Of a DNA stretch of 64,000 nt, positions 53,583 to 61,487 are shown in pieces; the first letter of the stretch is position 1, and the number at the start of each line of letters is the position of its first letter. A model generated the notes under the pieces. The model was not told where the DNA came from. It searched no databases and saw only the letters and a list, made by a program, of their open reading frames with translations. The stretch is from positions 54,416-118,415 of the forward strand of contig DASREM010000049.1 of NCBI GenBank assembly GCA_035652095.1, in the 5' to 3' direction. The DNA is from DASREM01 sp035652095. Lineage in GTDB: Bacteria > Acidobacteriota > Terriglobia > Terriglobales > Acidobacteriaceae. The position numbers and the translations under genes were made by a program.

Positions 53583-55148
53583 TTATCCGGCGCGAGCAGC
53601 AAGAGCAGCTTCTACAGGTGGCGAGAGCAGTTCCAGAGAAGGGACACGGCAGCGATCAAGCGCGTCGGCCAGCGCAACCGGGAACACCGAGGTCAGAAGG
53701 TTCACATCCAATTGCAACTCGCGCGTGGTGTACAGGCGATAGATGGTCAAAGAGCCCGAGCGCCGGTTTTGTGCGGTAAACAAATCCAGTTTGATGCTCC
53801 ACGCGCTCACCATCTCTCGAGCGAAATGACTGCCGGTTTTCTTCCAACGGTAGAACCCGCCGCATTCCGGATCGTCGATGCATAGCAAGTCCTCGCACGC
53901 GGTAATGTCGGTGGGAAGGAAATCGATACTGAGGTCGAATGCGTCGAAATCGTTGGTGCCGAAAGCCGCCTTCAGGATGCGCAAGACCTGCGAGTAACTC
54001 GTGGTGACCTTCAACTCCTCGGTCGCGCGCCGGATCGCGAGGTTGTTGATGACAATTTGTCGCTGCTCAATGGTGCGTTGGGCCACGCGTCGCAGTTCCC
54101 CAAACTCCAGGTAGCCCAGATGCTGAACCCCCAGCCAGATGCCGGTTCCAAGAACCGCCAGCACCAGCCCGAGCGAGCTACCGGTGGGCCACAGCAAGAA
54201 CAGGCTGATCAGGGCAAAGAATGCCGAAACCGCGTACAACGTGATGACGACCTGGCGATGTGACAGCCCGAGTTGCAGGAGTTTGTGATGAATATGTTCG
54301 CGATCGGCAGTAAACACTGGGCGTCCGCTGATGAAGCGACGCAGAATCGAGAGAGCAGTCTCCAGAATCGGCAATCCGAAGGAAACTACGGGAATCGCTA
54401 CCGCGATAATGGTGGGCGCCTTCTGGGCTCCCTGAAGAGCGAGCGCGCTGAGCATGAAACCGATGAACAGACTTCCGCAGTCGCCCAGGAAGATGGTGGC
54501 GGGATTGAAGTTGTAGCGTAGGAAACCAAGAATGGCCCCGGCCAGGGCGAGTGTCATCAGGGCTACCAACGAAGCGCCGCTCAGCAAGGCGACCACGAAT
54601 ACCACCATAGTCGAAAACAACGCCGAGCCCGCGGCAAGCCCATCCAACCCATCAATCAGGTTGAAGGCGTTGGTAATAGCCAGGACCCACAAAATTGTGA
54701 GGGCCAGGCTTACGAACCCGGAGAACTGGTGCGATGGAAAAAGTACCGGCAGGTCGAAGATCCGAAGACCTCCGGCAAACAGCATTGCAGCGGCAATCGC
54801 CTGTACGAAAAACTTGGTGTACGGCCCGACCGTGTAGATATCGTCATAAACCCCTAGCAAAAACACTACGAAGCCGGGGACTAGAATGGTTGCAAGCGAG
54901 CGGGGACCGGCGCCAAAATCTATGCCTGGGGTGCGAAGCGCAAGCAGCAGTTCAGTTCCGAAACTGAGCAGGAACGCAAGGAAGATTGCGACTCCACCCA
55001 AACGAGGGAGAGGCGCGCTATGAAGGTGGCGGTCGTGGGCAGGCCCGCAAACCCAGCCATGTCCCTTGGCGAACTCTCGCACGAACCAAGTGCCGACAAA
55101 CGACAGCAGCAATGCGGCTGCAAAGGCACCCAGGTAGAAAATGGTCAC
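53583..55148 (-). CDS. WecA/TagO-type undecaprenyl-phosphate sugar-1-phosphate transferase with C-terminal extension
   Basis: GTG 55148, after GGGAG six bases away, gives 521 residues. About eleven membrane helices fill residues 1-340. The active-site motifs of the MraY/WecA family are present: GVYDDIYTVG, NAFNLIDGLDGLAAG, FLGDCGSLFIG and DREHIHHKLLQLGLSHRQ. The enzyme would start surface-polysaccharide synthesis by placing a sugar phosphate, probably GlcNAc-1-P, on the lipid carrier. Residues about 355-521 are an added cytoplasmic region with a coiled-coil stretch and a mixed alpha/beta part not seen in standard WecA. It diverges from the export gene; the 281-bp gap shows no clear regulatory motif. 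Confidence 0.88.
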   Translation of the reverse strand: MTIFYLGAFAAALLLSFVGTWFVREFAKGHGWVCGPAHDRHLHSAPLPRLGGVAIFLAFLLSFGTELLLALRTPGIDFGAGPRSLATILVPGFVVFLLGVYDDIYTVGPYTKFFVQAIAAAMLFAGGLRIFDLPVLFPSHQFSGFVSLALTILWVLAITNAFNLIDGLDGLAAGSALFSTMVVFVVALLSGASLVALMTLALAGAILGFLRYNFNPATIFLGDCGSLFIGFMLSALALQGAQKAPTIIAVAIPVVSFGLPILETALSILRRFISGRPVFTADREHIHHKLLQLGLSHRQVVITLYAVSAFFALISLFLLWPTGSSLGLVLAVLGTGIWLGVQHLGYLEFGELRRVAQRTIEQRQIVINNLAIRRATEELKVTTSYSQVLRILKAAFGTNDFDAFDLSIDFLPTDITACEDLLCIDDPECGGFYRWKKTGSHFAREMVSAWSIKLDLFTAQNRRSGSLTIYRLYTTRELQLDVNLLTSVFPVALADALDRCRVPSLELLSPPVEAALAARAG

Positions 55149-55429
55149 CAAGAACTCCCTTGGCCAGAAGTAAGAGATATTGTGAAATGTGTCATCTTCA
55201 CTGCCTACCCAGACTTCTTCCCAAGCGTTCCAAGGGGAGAGCTTTGTCCAAATCTCGGAATGCGTAGCGAACTATAGCAATGGCCAAGGGGAACGCCTAT
55301 TCCCTGATTTGATTACCCTGTCGTCGCAGGGATGAGTCTATTCAGTAACCTCTGGACGCGAAGTTGCGGCGAAAGAGTTTGAAATCGGCGTGCTAGACTT
55401 TGTTTTTCCAATCATTTGAGGTTTCGAAA

Positions 55430-56410
55430 ATGCCCTTGCCGACCAGAAACGCGCGTGGCGTGCTGCGGTGCTGTTGCCTGGTGACGCTTACCTGTACGAC
55501 GCTTGCCTTCGCGGGGGGCCAGTCCCCGGCAGTTTCGGAAGGACTCGCTTCAAGCGCCACGAAGCTTGGGACTCAAGCGAACTCGTCGGAGGCCGCTCTG
55601 GACACATCCTTGCGGCTGGGTCCGGGGGATTTGGTGGAATTCAGCGTCTACAACGTCCCGGAATTGGCAAGTAAGGCGCGAGTGAGCAGCAATGGCGATG
55701 TTTACCTTCCCTTAATCGATTACGTTCACTTGGCCGGTCTTACACTGGAAGAGGCACAGGCGTTGCTGGAAAAGCGGTACACCGACGGAGGCTTCCTAAA
55801 AGACCCTCACATCACTTTGTTCGTTGATGAGTACGCGTCGCAGGGCGCGAGTGTACTGGGCGAAGTAGCGAAGCCGGGAGTTTATCCGGTGCTGGGAGAG
55901 CAGAGACTATTCGACTTGATCTCATCAGCTGGCGGGCTGAGTGAGAAAGCGGGCAAGAGCATAACAGTGATGCATCGCAACCAACCGGATAAGCCGGTCA
56001 CGGTGGCGCTCAGCAGAAACATGTCCGACCATCCAGAGAGCAACGTACCGGTGCATCCTGGAGACACGGTCATTGTGCGGCGGTCCGATGTGGTGTACGT
56101 AGTCGGAGATGTTGGAAGACCCAGTGGATTCCTAATGGATGGCGGGAGCGTCACCGTCCTGCAGGCAATTGCACTGGCCGGGGGCACCAACCGCACCGCG
56201 AAACTCAGCGGAGCCAAGATCATCCGCAAAGGCTCGGAAAATGCCGTTCACCTGAAACAGATCCTGGAAGCCAAGGCGCCCGACATTCCAATGCAGGCGG
56301 ATGACATTCTGTTCGTACCCACCAGTTCAGGGAAGATCATTGCTGGACGCACGCTGGAAGCGGCGTTGCAAGCGGCATCTGCGGTCAGCATCGTAGCCGT
56401 ACGCCCATAG
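55430..56410 (+). CDS. Wza-type polysaccharide export protein with SLBB domains
   Basis: This 326-residue protein starts at ATG 55430 with a signal peptide (LRCCCLVTLTCTTLAFAGG). The polysaccharide-export domain is at about 65-145 (SLRLGPGDLVEFSVYNVPEL, YLPLIDYVHLAGLTLEEAQ). Two SLBB domains follow: VLGEVAKPGVYPV near 150 and VVGDVGRPSGFLM near 230. It would form the outer-membrane or periplasmic exit channel for the polymer. It lacks a clear lipobox. Its stop abuts the stop of the convergent glycosyltransferase with no gap. Confidence 0.88.
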   Translation: MPLPTRNARGVLRCCCLVTLTCTTLAFAGGQSPAVSEGLASSATKLGTQANSSEAALDTSLRLGPGDLVEFSVYNVPELASKARVSSNGDVYLPLIDYVHLAGLTLEEAQALLEKRYTDGGFLKDPHITLFVDEYASQGASVLGEVAKPGVYPVLGEQRLFDLISSAGGLSEKAGKSITVMHRNQPDKPVTVALSRNMSDHPESNVPVHPGDTVIVRRSDVVYVVGDVGRPSGFLMDGGSVTVLQAIALAGGTNRTAKLSGAKIIRKGSENAVHLKQILEAKAPDIPMQADDILFVPTSSGKIIAGRTLEAALQAASAVSIVAVRP

Positions 56411-57676
56411 CTAGGCGGCTGCAGCGCAGCGGAACTTCTCTCCCCGGATCATCGCTTGAAGAATTTCTATATAAGCTGCAGCTGTTTCTTGGCGTGAGAA
56501 ATTCTGCAGGATATGGCGCCGGCCATTGTTTCCAAACTCTTCCCGAAGTGCAGAATTCCGGGCGAGCCGGAGTACTGCGCTGACCAACTGCTCCGGGCTC
56601 TCAGGTTCGACGAAGATTCCCGCTTGCGCTCGCTCCATAATTGCTCTTGCCTGACCGTCCACGCCCAAGATCAGCGGCCGCGCACAGGACATGAACTCTA
56701 GCATCTTCGTGGGAATGACGGTCTTGAAGAGATCGGTTTTCCGGAGCAGCACCAGGCTGGCGTCGGAAGCGGTAATGTAAGCCGGAATCTGGCTGCGAGG
56801 CTGTTGGTCGATGAAACGGACGTTCTGTAAGCCGCGAGAGCTGGCGATGTTCTTCAACCGTCCTTTGTCGGCGCCCTCCCCAATCACCCAGAACAAAATC
56901 TCGGGAGCAATGCTCTGCAGACGCGCCGCCGCTTCTAACAAGGTATCGAGGCCGTGCGCAATGCCCACGGTGCCGATATAACTGACTACGAAGCGATCCT
57001 GCGCGGCCATAAGGGCTCGTAGTGAGGCACTGTCCTGCGGTGAAAACAAGTCTGTTTCTACGCCATTCTCAACTACCGAGATTTTCTCTCGTGGAACCTT
57101 CCAATGATCTACAAGGCGCTCTTCAAATGCTGGGCTGACGACGACGATACGGTCAGCGTTTCGATAAAGGAACCCGGCGATGCGCGCGAGAGCACGATGC
57201 AGGCTGGAGTTCGAATCTCCCATTCCGACGGCGCTAAGCGATTCCGGCCACAAATCGCGGACTTCGAACACGAAACCAGTCTTTTTCCATCGGGCTAGCC
57301 ACCAGCCTGCAAGCGCAACGAGCAACTGGGGTGAACTGGCGATCAGCACGTCCGGCTTTTCCAGAAACATCCCGGTGGTCGCCGCTGAAAGAAAAAACGA
57401 GCTGTAATTCAGCATGCGTTCGTACGACTTGCGATTGGGAAATGGCAGGAGCCAGGTCCGAACGACGTTTGTTCCATCGAAATTCTCTTTCAGGACGAGC
57501 CTGCGAAGTTTCCCCCGGTACTCACTTGGAACGACTCCAGTCGGATGATTCGGGAATCCGGTCAGAACCGTGACCTCGTGACCTGCGCGCACCCAATGCC
57601 GGGACAATTCCGAAGCCCGCGCAGCGGGCGCGCCCATCTCCGGTGGAAAGTACTGCGATAAATAGAGAATTTTCAC
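56411..57676 (-). CDS. GT4-family glycosyltransferase (WbuB-like)
   Basis: This 421-residue GT-B enzyme starts at GTG 57676. The N-terminal MKILYLSQYFPPEMGAPAAR with later VLTGFPNHPTGV is the WbuB-type acceptor domain. The donor domain contains VVSPAFEERLV, VVENGVETDLFSP, VSYIGTVGIAHGLDTLLEA and the nucleotide-sugar region PTKMLEFMSCARPLI. It acts at the cytoplasmic face, adding a sugar to the growing lipid-linked unit. It is the last gene of the minus-strand operon, 6 bases after the epimerase-like gene. Confidence 0.9.
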   Translation of the reverse strand: MKILYLSQYFPPEMGAPAARASELSRHWVRAGHEVTVLTGFPNHPTGVVPSEYRGKLRRLVLKENFDGTNVVRTWLLPFPNRKSYERMLNYSSFFLSAATTGMFLEKPDVLIASSPQLLVALAGWWLARWKKTGFVFEVRDLWPESLSAVGMGDSNSSLHRALARIAGFLYRNADRIVVVSPAFEERLVDHWKVPREKISVVENGVETDLFSPQDSASLRALMAAQDRFVVSYIGTVGIAHGLDTLLEAAARLQSIAPEILFWVIGEGADKGRLKNIASSRGLQNVRFIDQQPRSQIPAYITASDASLVLLRKTDLFKTVIPTKMLEFMSCARPLILGVDGQARAIMERAQAGIFVEPESPEQLVSAVLRLARNSALREEFGNNGRRHILQNFSRQETAAAYIEILQAMIRGEKFRCAAAA

Positions 57677-57682
57677 AAGACG

Positions 57683-58663
57683 TCAGTAGTAACAGAGCTT
57701 GAACGCGCCTTTGTAACAAAGAGCCCGGGTCCGTTTCGATCGACTGCGGGCGTCGGCTTCCCACTTTTCGGCATAGCTGAGGAAAATACGCTCACCAGTC
57801 ATCGAAGCCATCATCCGTAGTTGAACGATGTGTAACCGGTGATAGAACGGGCTGGCGATCATGGGCAAACGGGTTCCGGACTGTTCGTAAAGGGACCAGA
57901 ACCCGAGATCGTACTGGTCAAGGTTTCTGCGCAGAGTCTGAACTGCCTTTGCGAACACTGTCTCAGCTTGGCGCTGACGGGTGGCAAGGAAAAAGTCGTA
58001 AACGCCCCATACCGCCCAGATGAATCCGTTCAGGATATGAGTCGGCGGGGAGACGATGTACTCCTCGAACCACAGGTCGCCGTGTGCATCGGTGAAGCAG
58101 ACCCCACCTTCATGGATTTGCTTGTGAAAGCTTTCGAACGCCTTCGCAGCTGCTTCCAAGTACTTGCCGTCCTGTGTCTCTCTGTGTGCTCTCACCAGGA
58201 GCGAGATTCCCTGTCCTTGCGCCAGGCCGGAATACCAAGGCGCGATCAGAGGATTGCGATACTCCCAATCGAAGTGGTGATTCCATACCGGCACCCCAAA
58301 CCGATTGGGCTCCAATTTTGAGCACAGCCAATCGGCCGCCGCCAGCATCTTTTGCTTACAGGATTGCTGCCCAGTATGTTGCAGCAGGTTGTAATTGCCC
58401 AATCCCCATTGTGCGATCGCGATCGGATTGTATTGACGTCCAATCATTCCGTGATAATCGAGCATGGGAATTCCGCGTTCATCGTGGATCCCGCGATACT
58501 CGGCTTTCTCGCGGAACGGCATGTAGTATTCACCGACTTCGGTGAAAGAACAGTTGTCATTGACCGTGGGGTGATCATGCCAGAAAGTGAGTTGGCTCTG
58601 GCGGGGAAGCGCATAAGCGGCCAGAATTCGCCGGTAGTATTGAAACCGGCTCACGCCCGCCAC
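57683..58663 (-). CDS. D-glucuronyl C5-epimerase-like protein
   Basis: This 326-residue protein matches the C-terminal (alpha/alpha barrel) domain of glucuronyl C5-epimerases: PIAIAQWGLGNYNLL, WNHHFDWEYRNPLIAPWYSGLAQGQG, ILNGFIWAVWGVYDF and SPFYHRLHIVQL. These hold the conserved Tyr and His residues of the family. Such enzymes turn D-glucuronate into L-iduronate in polymers such as heparosan. There is no signal peptide, so a cytoplasmic, pre-export action is expected. GTG 58663 is used and GTG 58654 is possible. It begins 6 bases after the beta-propeller gene. Confidence 0.82.
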   Translation of the reverse strand: MAGVSRFQYYRRILAAYALPRQSQLTFWHDHPTVNDNCSFTEVGEYYMPFREKAEYRGIHDERGIPMLDYHGMIGRQYNPIAIAQWGLGNYNLLQHTGQQSCKQKMLAAADWLCSKLEPNRFGVPVWNHHFDWEYRNPLIAPWYSGLAQGQGISLLVRAHRETQDGKYLEAAAKAFESFHKQIHEGGVCFTDAHGDLWFEEYIVSPPTHILNGFIWAVWGVYDFFLATRQRQAETVFAKAVQTLRRNLDQYDLGFWSLYEQSGTRLPMIASPFYHRLHIVQLRMMASMTGERIFLSYAEKWEADARSRSKRTRALCYKGAFKLCYY

Positions 58664-58669
58664 CAGGGG

Positions 58670-59749
58670 CTAGGCAGAATTGCCTTCGATACGCCACACG
58701 GTTGTCTGAAGATCATGATCCTCAACTGCTACCGCGCTCAAAGCCAGGAACTCACTGTCGTTCTCGCCGTCAGGAAGAATGATGTTGCCGTATTGAAAGA
58801 AGCGAAGCGAAAATTTGTCCTTCTTCCAGGACAGAATGTTCTCCCAATGATTAGTATCCGCGGAGGCAAAAACACGGGAGTGACGATCGAGGTTCATCGC
58901 GCTGGGCTCGACCATGGTTGTAAAGAAGACGGCCTGCCCCACCGCACAGCCGTAGATAGAGGAACTGCTGAGGTCAGCCACTCGCGAAAGCTGTCCCGCC
59001 CTCTCCAGGCGATAAATATGATTCTGTTCGAACGGAGTATCCGAGGCGAAGTACAGCGCGTCGGCCCTGGGGACAAACGCCACAGCACGAGCCTGCTGGT
59101 TTCCGGAAAGGACAATTTCGACGCTGCCCAGGTCGGGTGAAGCACGCAGGATGCGGCACTCGTGCTGCTCATCTCCAGTGAGAATCCAAAGGCAATCTTC
59201 CCAGCGGTCGTAGACGATATTGTGAACATGCCGGATGGCGCCCTTGGGAAACGTGTAAGCGACATCCCAGTGACCGCCACGGTCCGATGAGGCGTAGATG
59301 TGAACTTCGTCTCGTGCAGGATTATCGAAGTACTCTCCCCAATAAAGTTTGTCGGCCGGGGTTAAGGCGATGTGCAAGGGGCGAGTTCCTCGTCGAATCC
59401 GAAATGAGATCTGGAACTCAGGTTCTCCGGGCTGAAGCCGTACAATCGCGTTCGGCACGGCAGCCACTATGTGTCCGGAAGACAGTACCGTTAACGCGTG
59501 GAAGCCATCCCGAAAAAACCGATGCAGCAGTGGCGATTTTGAACTCATCGCCCGTAAGCAACCGGGCCGGTAGTGCGCCACGTTCGACCACGCCCAGCCC
59601 GAGTCTACATCAGCACGTCTCAAGTCATACCCACTCGCCGCGTAGAGCGCCTTGTTATGCCAGGCGAGCACTCGCGTCCGCGGAATTGTGGACTGGAGCG
59701 ACAGGCTCAATGTTGGAGAAGGAACGGAAAGCGCTCTGGCGACCGCCAT
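58670..59749 (-). CDS. Beta-propeller-like protein of unknown function in polysaccharide operon
   Basis: This 359-residue protein is beta-rich throughout, with repeating blades such as VLAWHNKALYAASGYDLRR, LTVLSSGHIVAAVPNAIVRL, EVHIYASSDRGGHWDVAYTF and AVAFVPRADALYFASDTPF. The Ser-Asp-Arg-Gly-Gly-x-Trp turn resembles sialidase/BNR Asp-boxes. No catalytic site was found and there is no signal peptide. It lies 4 bases after the carbamoyltransferase and 6 before the epimerase-like gene, so a role in the same polymer pathway, perhaps as a scaffold or lyase-like enzyme, is likely. Confidence 0.72.
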   Translation of the reverse strand: MAVARALSVPSPTLSLSLQSTIPRTRVLAWHNKALYAASGYDLRRADVDSGWAWSNVAHYRPGCLRAMSSKSPLLHRFFRDGFHALTVLSSGHIVAAVPNAIVRLQPGEPEFQISFRIRRGTRPLHIALTPADKLYWGEYFDNPARDEVHIYASSDRGGHWDVAYTFPKGAIRHVHNIVYDRWEDCLWILTGDEQHECRILRASPDLGSVEIVLSGNQQARAVAFVPRADALYFASDTPFEQNHIYRLERAGQLSRVADLSSSSIYGCAVGQAVFFTTMVEPSAMNLDRHSRVFASADTNHWENILSWKKDKFSLRFFQYGNIILPDGENDSEFLALSAVAVEDHDLQTTVWRIEGNSA

Positions 59750-59753
59750 ATCG

Positions 59754-61487
59754 TCAGTTCTCCGACTTCAGAGCAAGAAAAGGTCCGATGGCCAATGCGT
59801 CCATGCGGGTGCGCTTGAAGCAATCGATGGCCTCTCCGGGAGCACAGACGATGGGTTCATTCTCGTTGAAGCTGGTGTTGAGAATCACAGGAATGCCGGT
59901 CTTTCTCTCAAAAGCGCGAATGAGATCGTAGTACAGCGGGTTTTCGTCGCGACTCACACTCTGCAAGCGTCCAGTGTCATCAACATGGTTCACGGCGCAG
60001 AGTTCAGCTCGCTTTTCGGGCCGGATTTTATAGACATGCAGCATGAATGGCGAAGGGTGATCGTGTTCGAAGTAGTCGCTTTGCCGCTCGGCAAGGATCG
60101 AGGGAGCAAAGGGCCGGAACCATTCACGACGCTTGATGCGAGCGTTCAGAATGTCTTTCATATCGCGGCGTCCTGGATGGGCGACGATGGAACGGTTTCC
60201 GAGGGCTCGAGGCCCCCATTCCATCCGGCCTTGAAACCATCCCACCACATTGCCATCCGCGACCTGTCCTGCGACCGAATCCAGCAGCGGCTCCCGATCA
60301 AGCTTGCGATAACGAAGGCCCGCAGTCTTCAAGTCGTGCTCAATGCGGGCCTCCGGGAATTCCGCTCCGAGATAAGAGTTCTTCAACTCCTGGCGCCGAG
60401 GTTGCTTCAGAACTGAATGGTAGGTGTGAAGAGCTGCGCCAATGGCCAGACCTTCGTCTCCGGCGGCGGGCTGGATGTAGGTGCGGCGGAATGGCGTTCG
60501 GCTGAACAGCTTTCCGTTGGCAACGCTGTTCAGAGCACAACCGCCGGCCATGGCGAGATTTTCATAGGGCACCCGCTTATGGAGCTCGTTCAGAAGGTGG
60601 AAGAAGACCTCCTCAAACGCATGCTGCATCGCATAGGCAAGGTCCATATCGCGCTGCGTAATCTTCGCGTGGGGCTCGCGCGGTGGTCCAAACAACTTCT
60701 CCATTTGCCGGGAAAAATGTGGAGCGAGCTTTACGGTTCCATCGGAAAGGACCTGCATTCCCTGGGTGCTGCCCAACGGTTTGAAATACTCCAGGTTGAG
60801 ATGGAAGTTGCCGTTCCGGAGGCCGACGATATCAGCCACTTCGCGGCAGAAGGTGTCCTTTCCGTAAGGCGCCAACCCCATGACTTTGCCTTCGTCTCCA
60901 TACTTCTTGTAACCGATGAACTCGCAAATCATGGTGTAGAAGCTTCCGAGTGAATGAGGAAGGTAGACGCGGTCTAGCACTTCGATCTCATTTCCTTCGC
61001 AGTGCGCCATCATCGTAGAAACGAAATCGCCGGATCCGTCATAGCTGAACCCTGCAGCCCGGTCCCAGGGAGAGCAATAGTAAGCACTCGCGATGTGCGC
61101 GATGTGGTGCTCCAGACGGTGTTCCTGGAAGCTTAGTGAGTCGGCGTCCACTTCCAGAGAGCTGGCGAGCAGCGCTCGCAGGTCTTGCATTTGCTGCTTT
61201 CTCTGGCGCAGCTTGATGAAATTCAGAATCTTCGCGGGATTTGCCAGGGCGTATTGAACCTTTCGGGTGAGGTTCGCGTCACTATCCTGGCCGACAGCGA
61301 CATGATCCACGTCGGTTATTTTTGCGCCGACTTCGTTTAAACAAGCCTTCACCGCAAGCGCCGGGAATCCCGCGTAGTGCTTGATGCGATTCAGTCGCTC
61401 CTCCGCGACCGCAAATACGATCCTCCCGTCTTCGACCATGGCAGCCGAAGCGTCCGCATGGAACATATTTAGCCCGAGAATCAGCAT
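59754..61487 (-). CDS. NodU/CmcH-family carbamoyltransferase
   Basis: This 577-residue enzyme would transfer a carbamoyl group from carbamoyl phosphate (via carbamoyl-adenylate) to a hydroxyl group. The N-terminal Kae1-like domain has HADASAAMVEDGRIVFAVAEE, HHIAHIASAYYCSPW and GFSYDGSGDFVS. The C-terminal domain has AAGDEGLAIGAAL, FQGRMEWGPRALGNRSI and NTSFNENEPIV, all family signatures. The ATG overlaps the end of the oxidoreductase gene by seven bases. In this operon the substrate is probably a sugar of the polymer or its nucleotide precursor; that is inference. Confidence 0.9.
   Translation of the reverse strand: MLILGLNMFHADASAAMVEDGRIVFAVAEERLNRIKHYAGFPALAVKACLNEVGAKITDVDHVAVGQDSDANLTRKVQYALANPAKILNFIKLRQRKQQMQDLRALLASSLEVDADSLSFQEHRLEHHIAHIASAYYCSPWDRAAGFSYDGSGDFVSTMMAHCEGNEIEVLDRVYLPHSLGSFYTMICEFIGYKKYGDEGKVMGLAPYGKDTFCREVADIVGLRNGNFHLNLEYFKPLGSTQGMQVLSDGTVKLAPHFSRQMEKLFGPPREPHAKITQRDMDLAYAMQHAFEEVFFHLLNELHKRVPYENLAMAGGCALNSVANGKLFSRTPFRRTYIQPAAGDEGLAIGAALHTYHSVLKQPRRQELKNSYLGAEFPEARIEHDLKTAGLRYRKLDREPLLDSVAGQVADGNVVGWFQGRMEWGPRALGNRSIVAHPGRRDMKDILNARIKRREWFRPFAPSILAERQSDYFEHDHPSPFMLHVYKIRPEKRAELCAVNHVDDTGRLQSVSRDENPLYYDLIRAFERKTGIPVILNTSFNENEPIVCAPGEAIDCFKRTRMDALAIGPFLALKSEN

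Noticed and set aside
55315..55335. CCCTG/CAGGG inverted repeat in the export gene's upstream region
   Set aside because: The arms are only five bases and unremarkable in GC-rich DNA.
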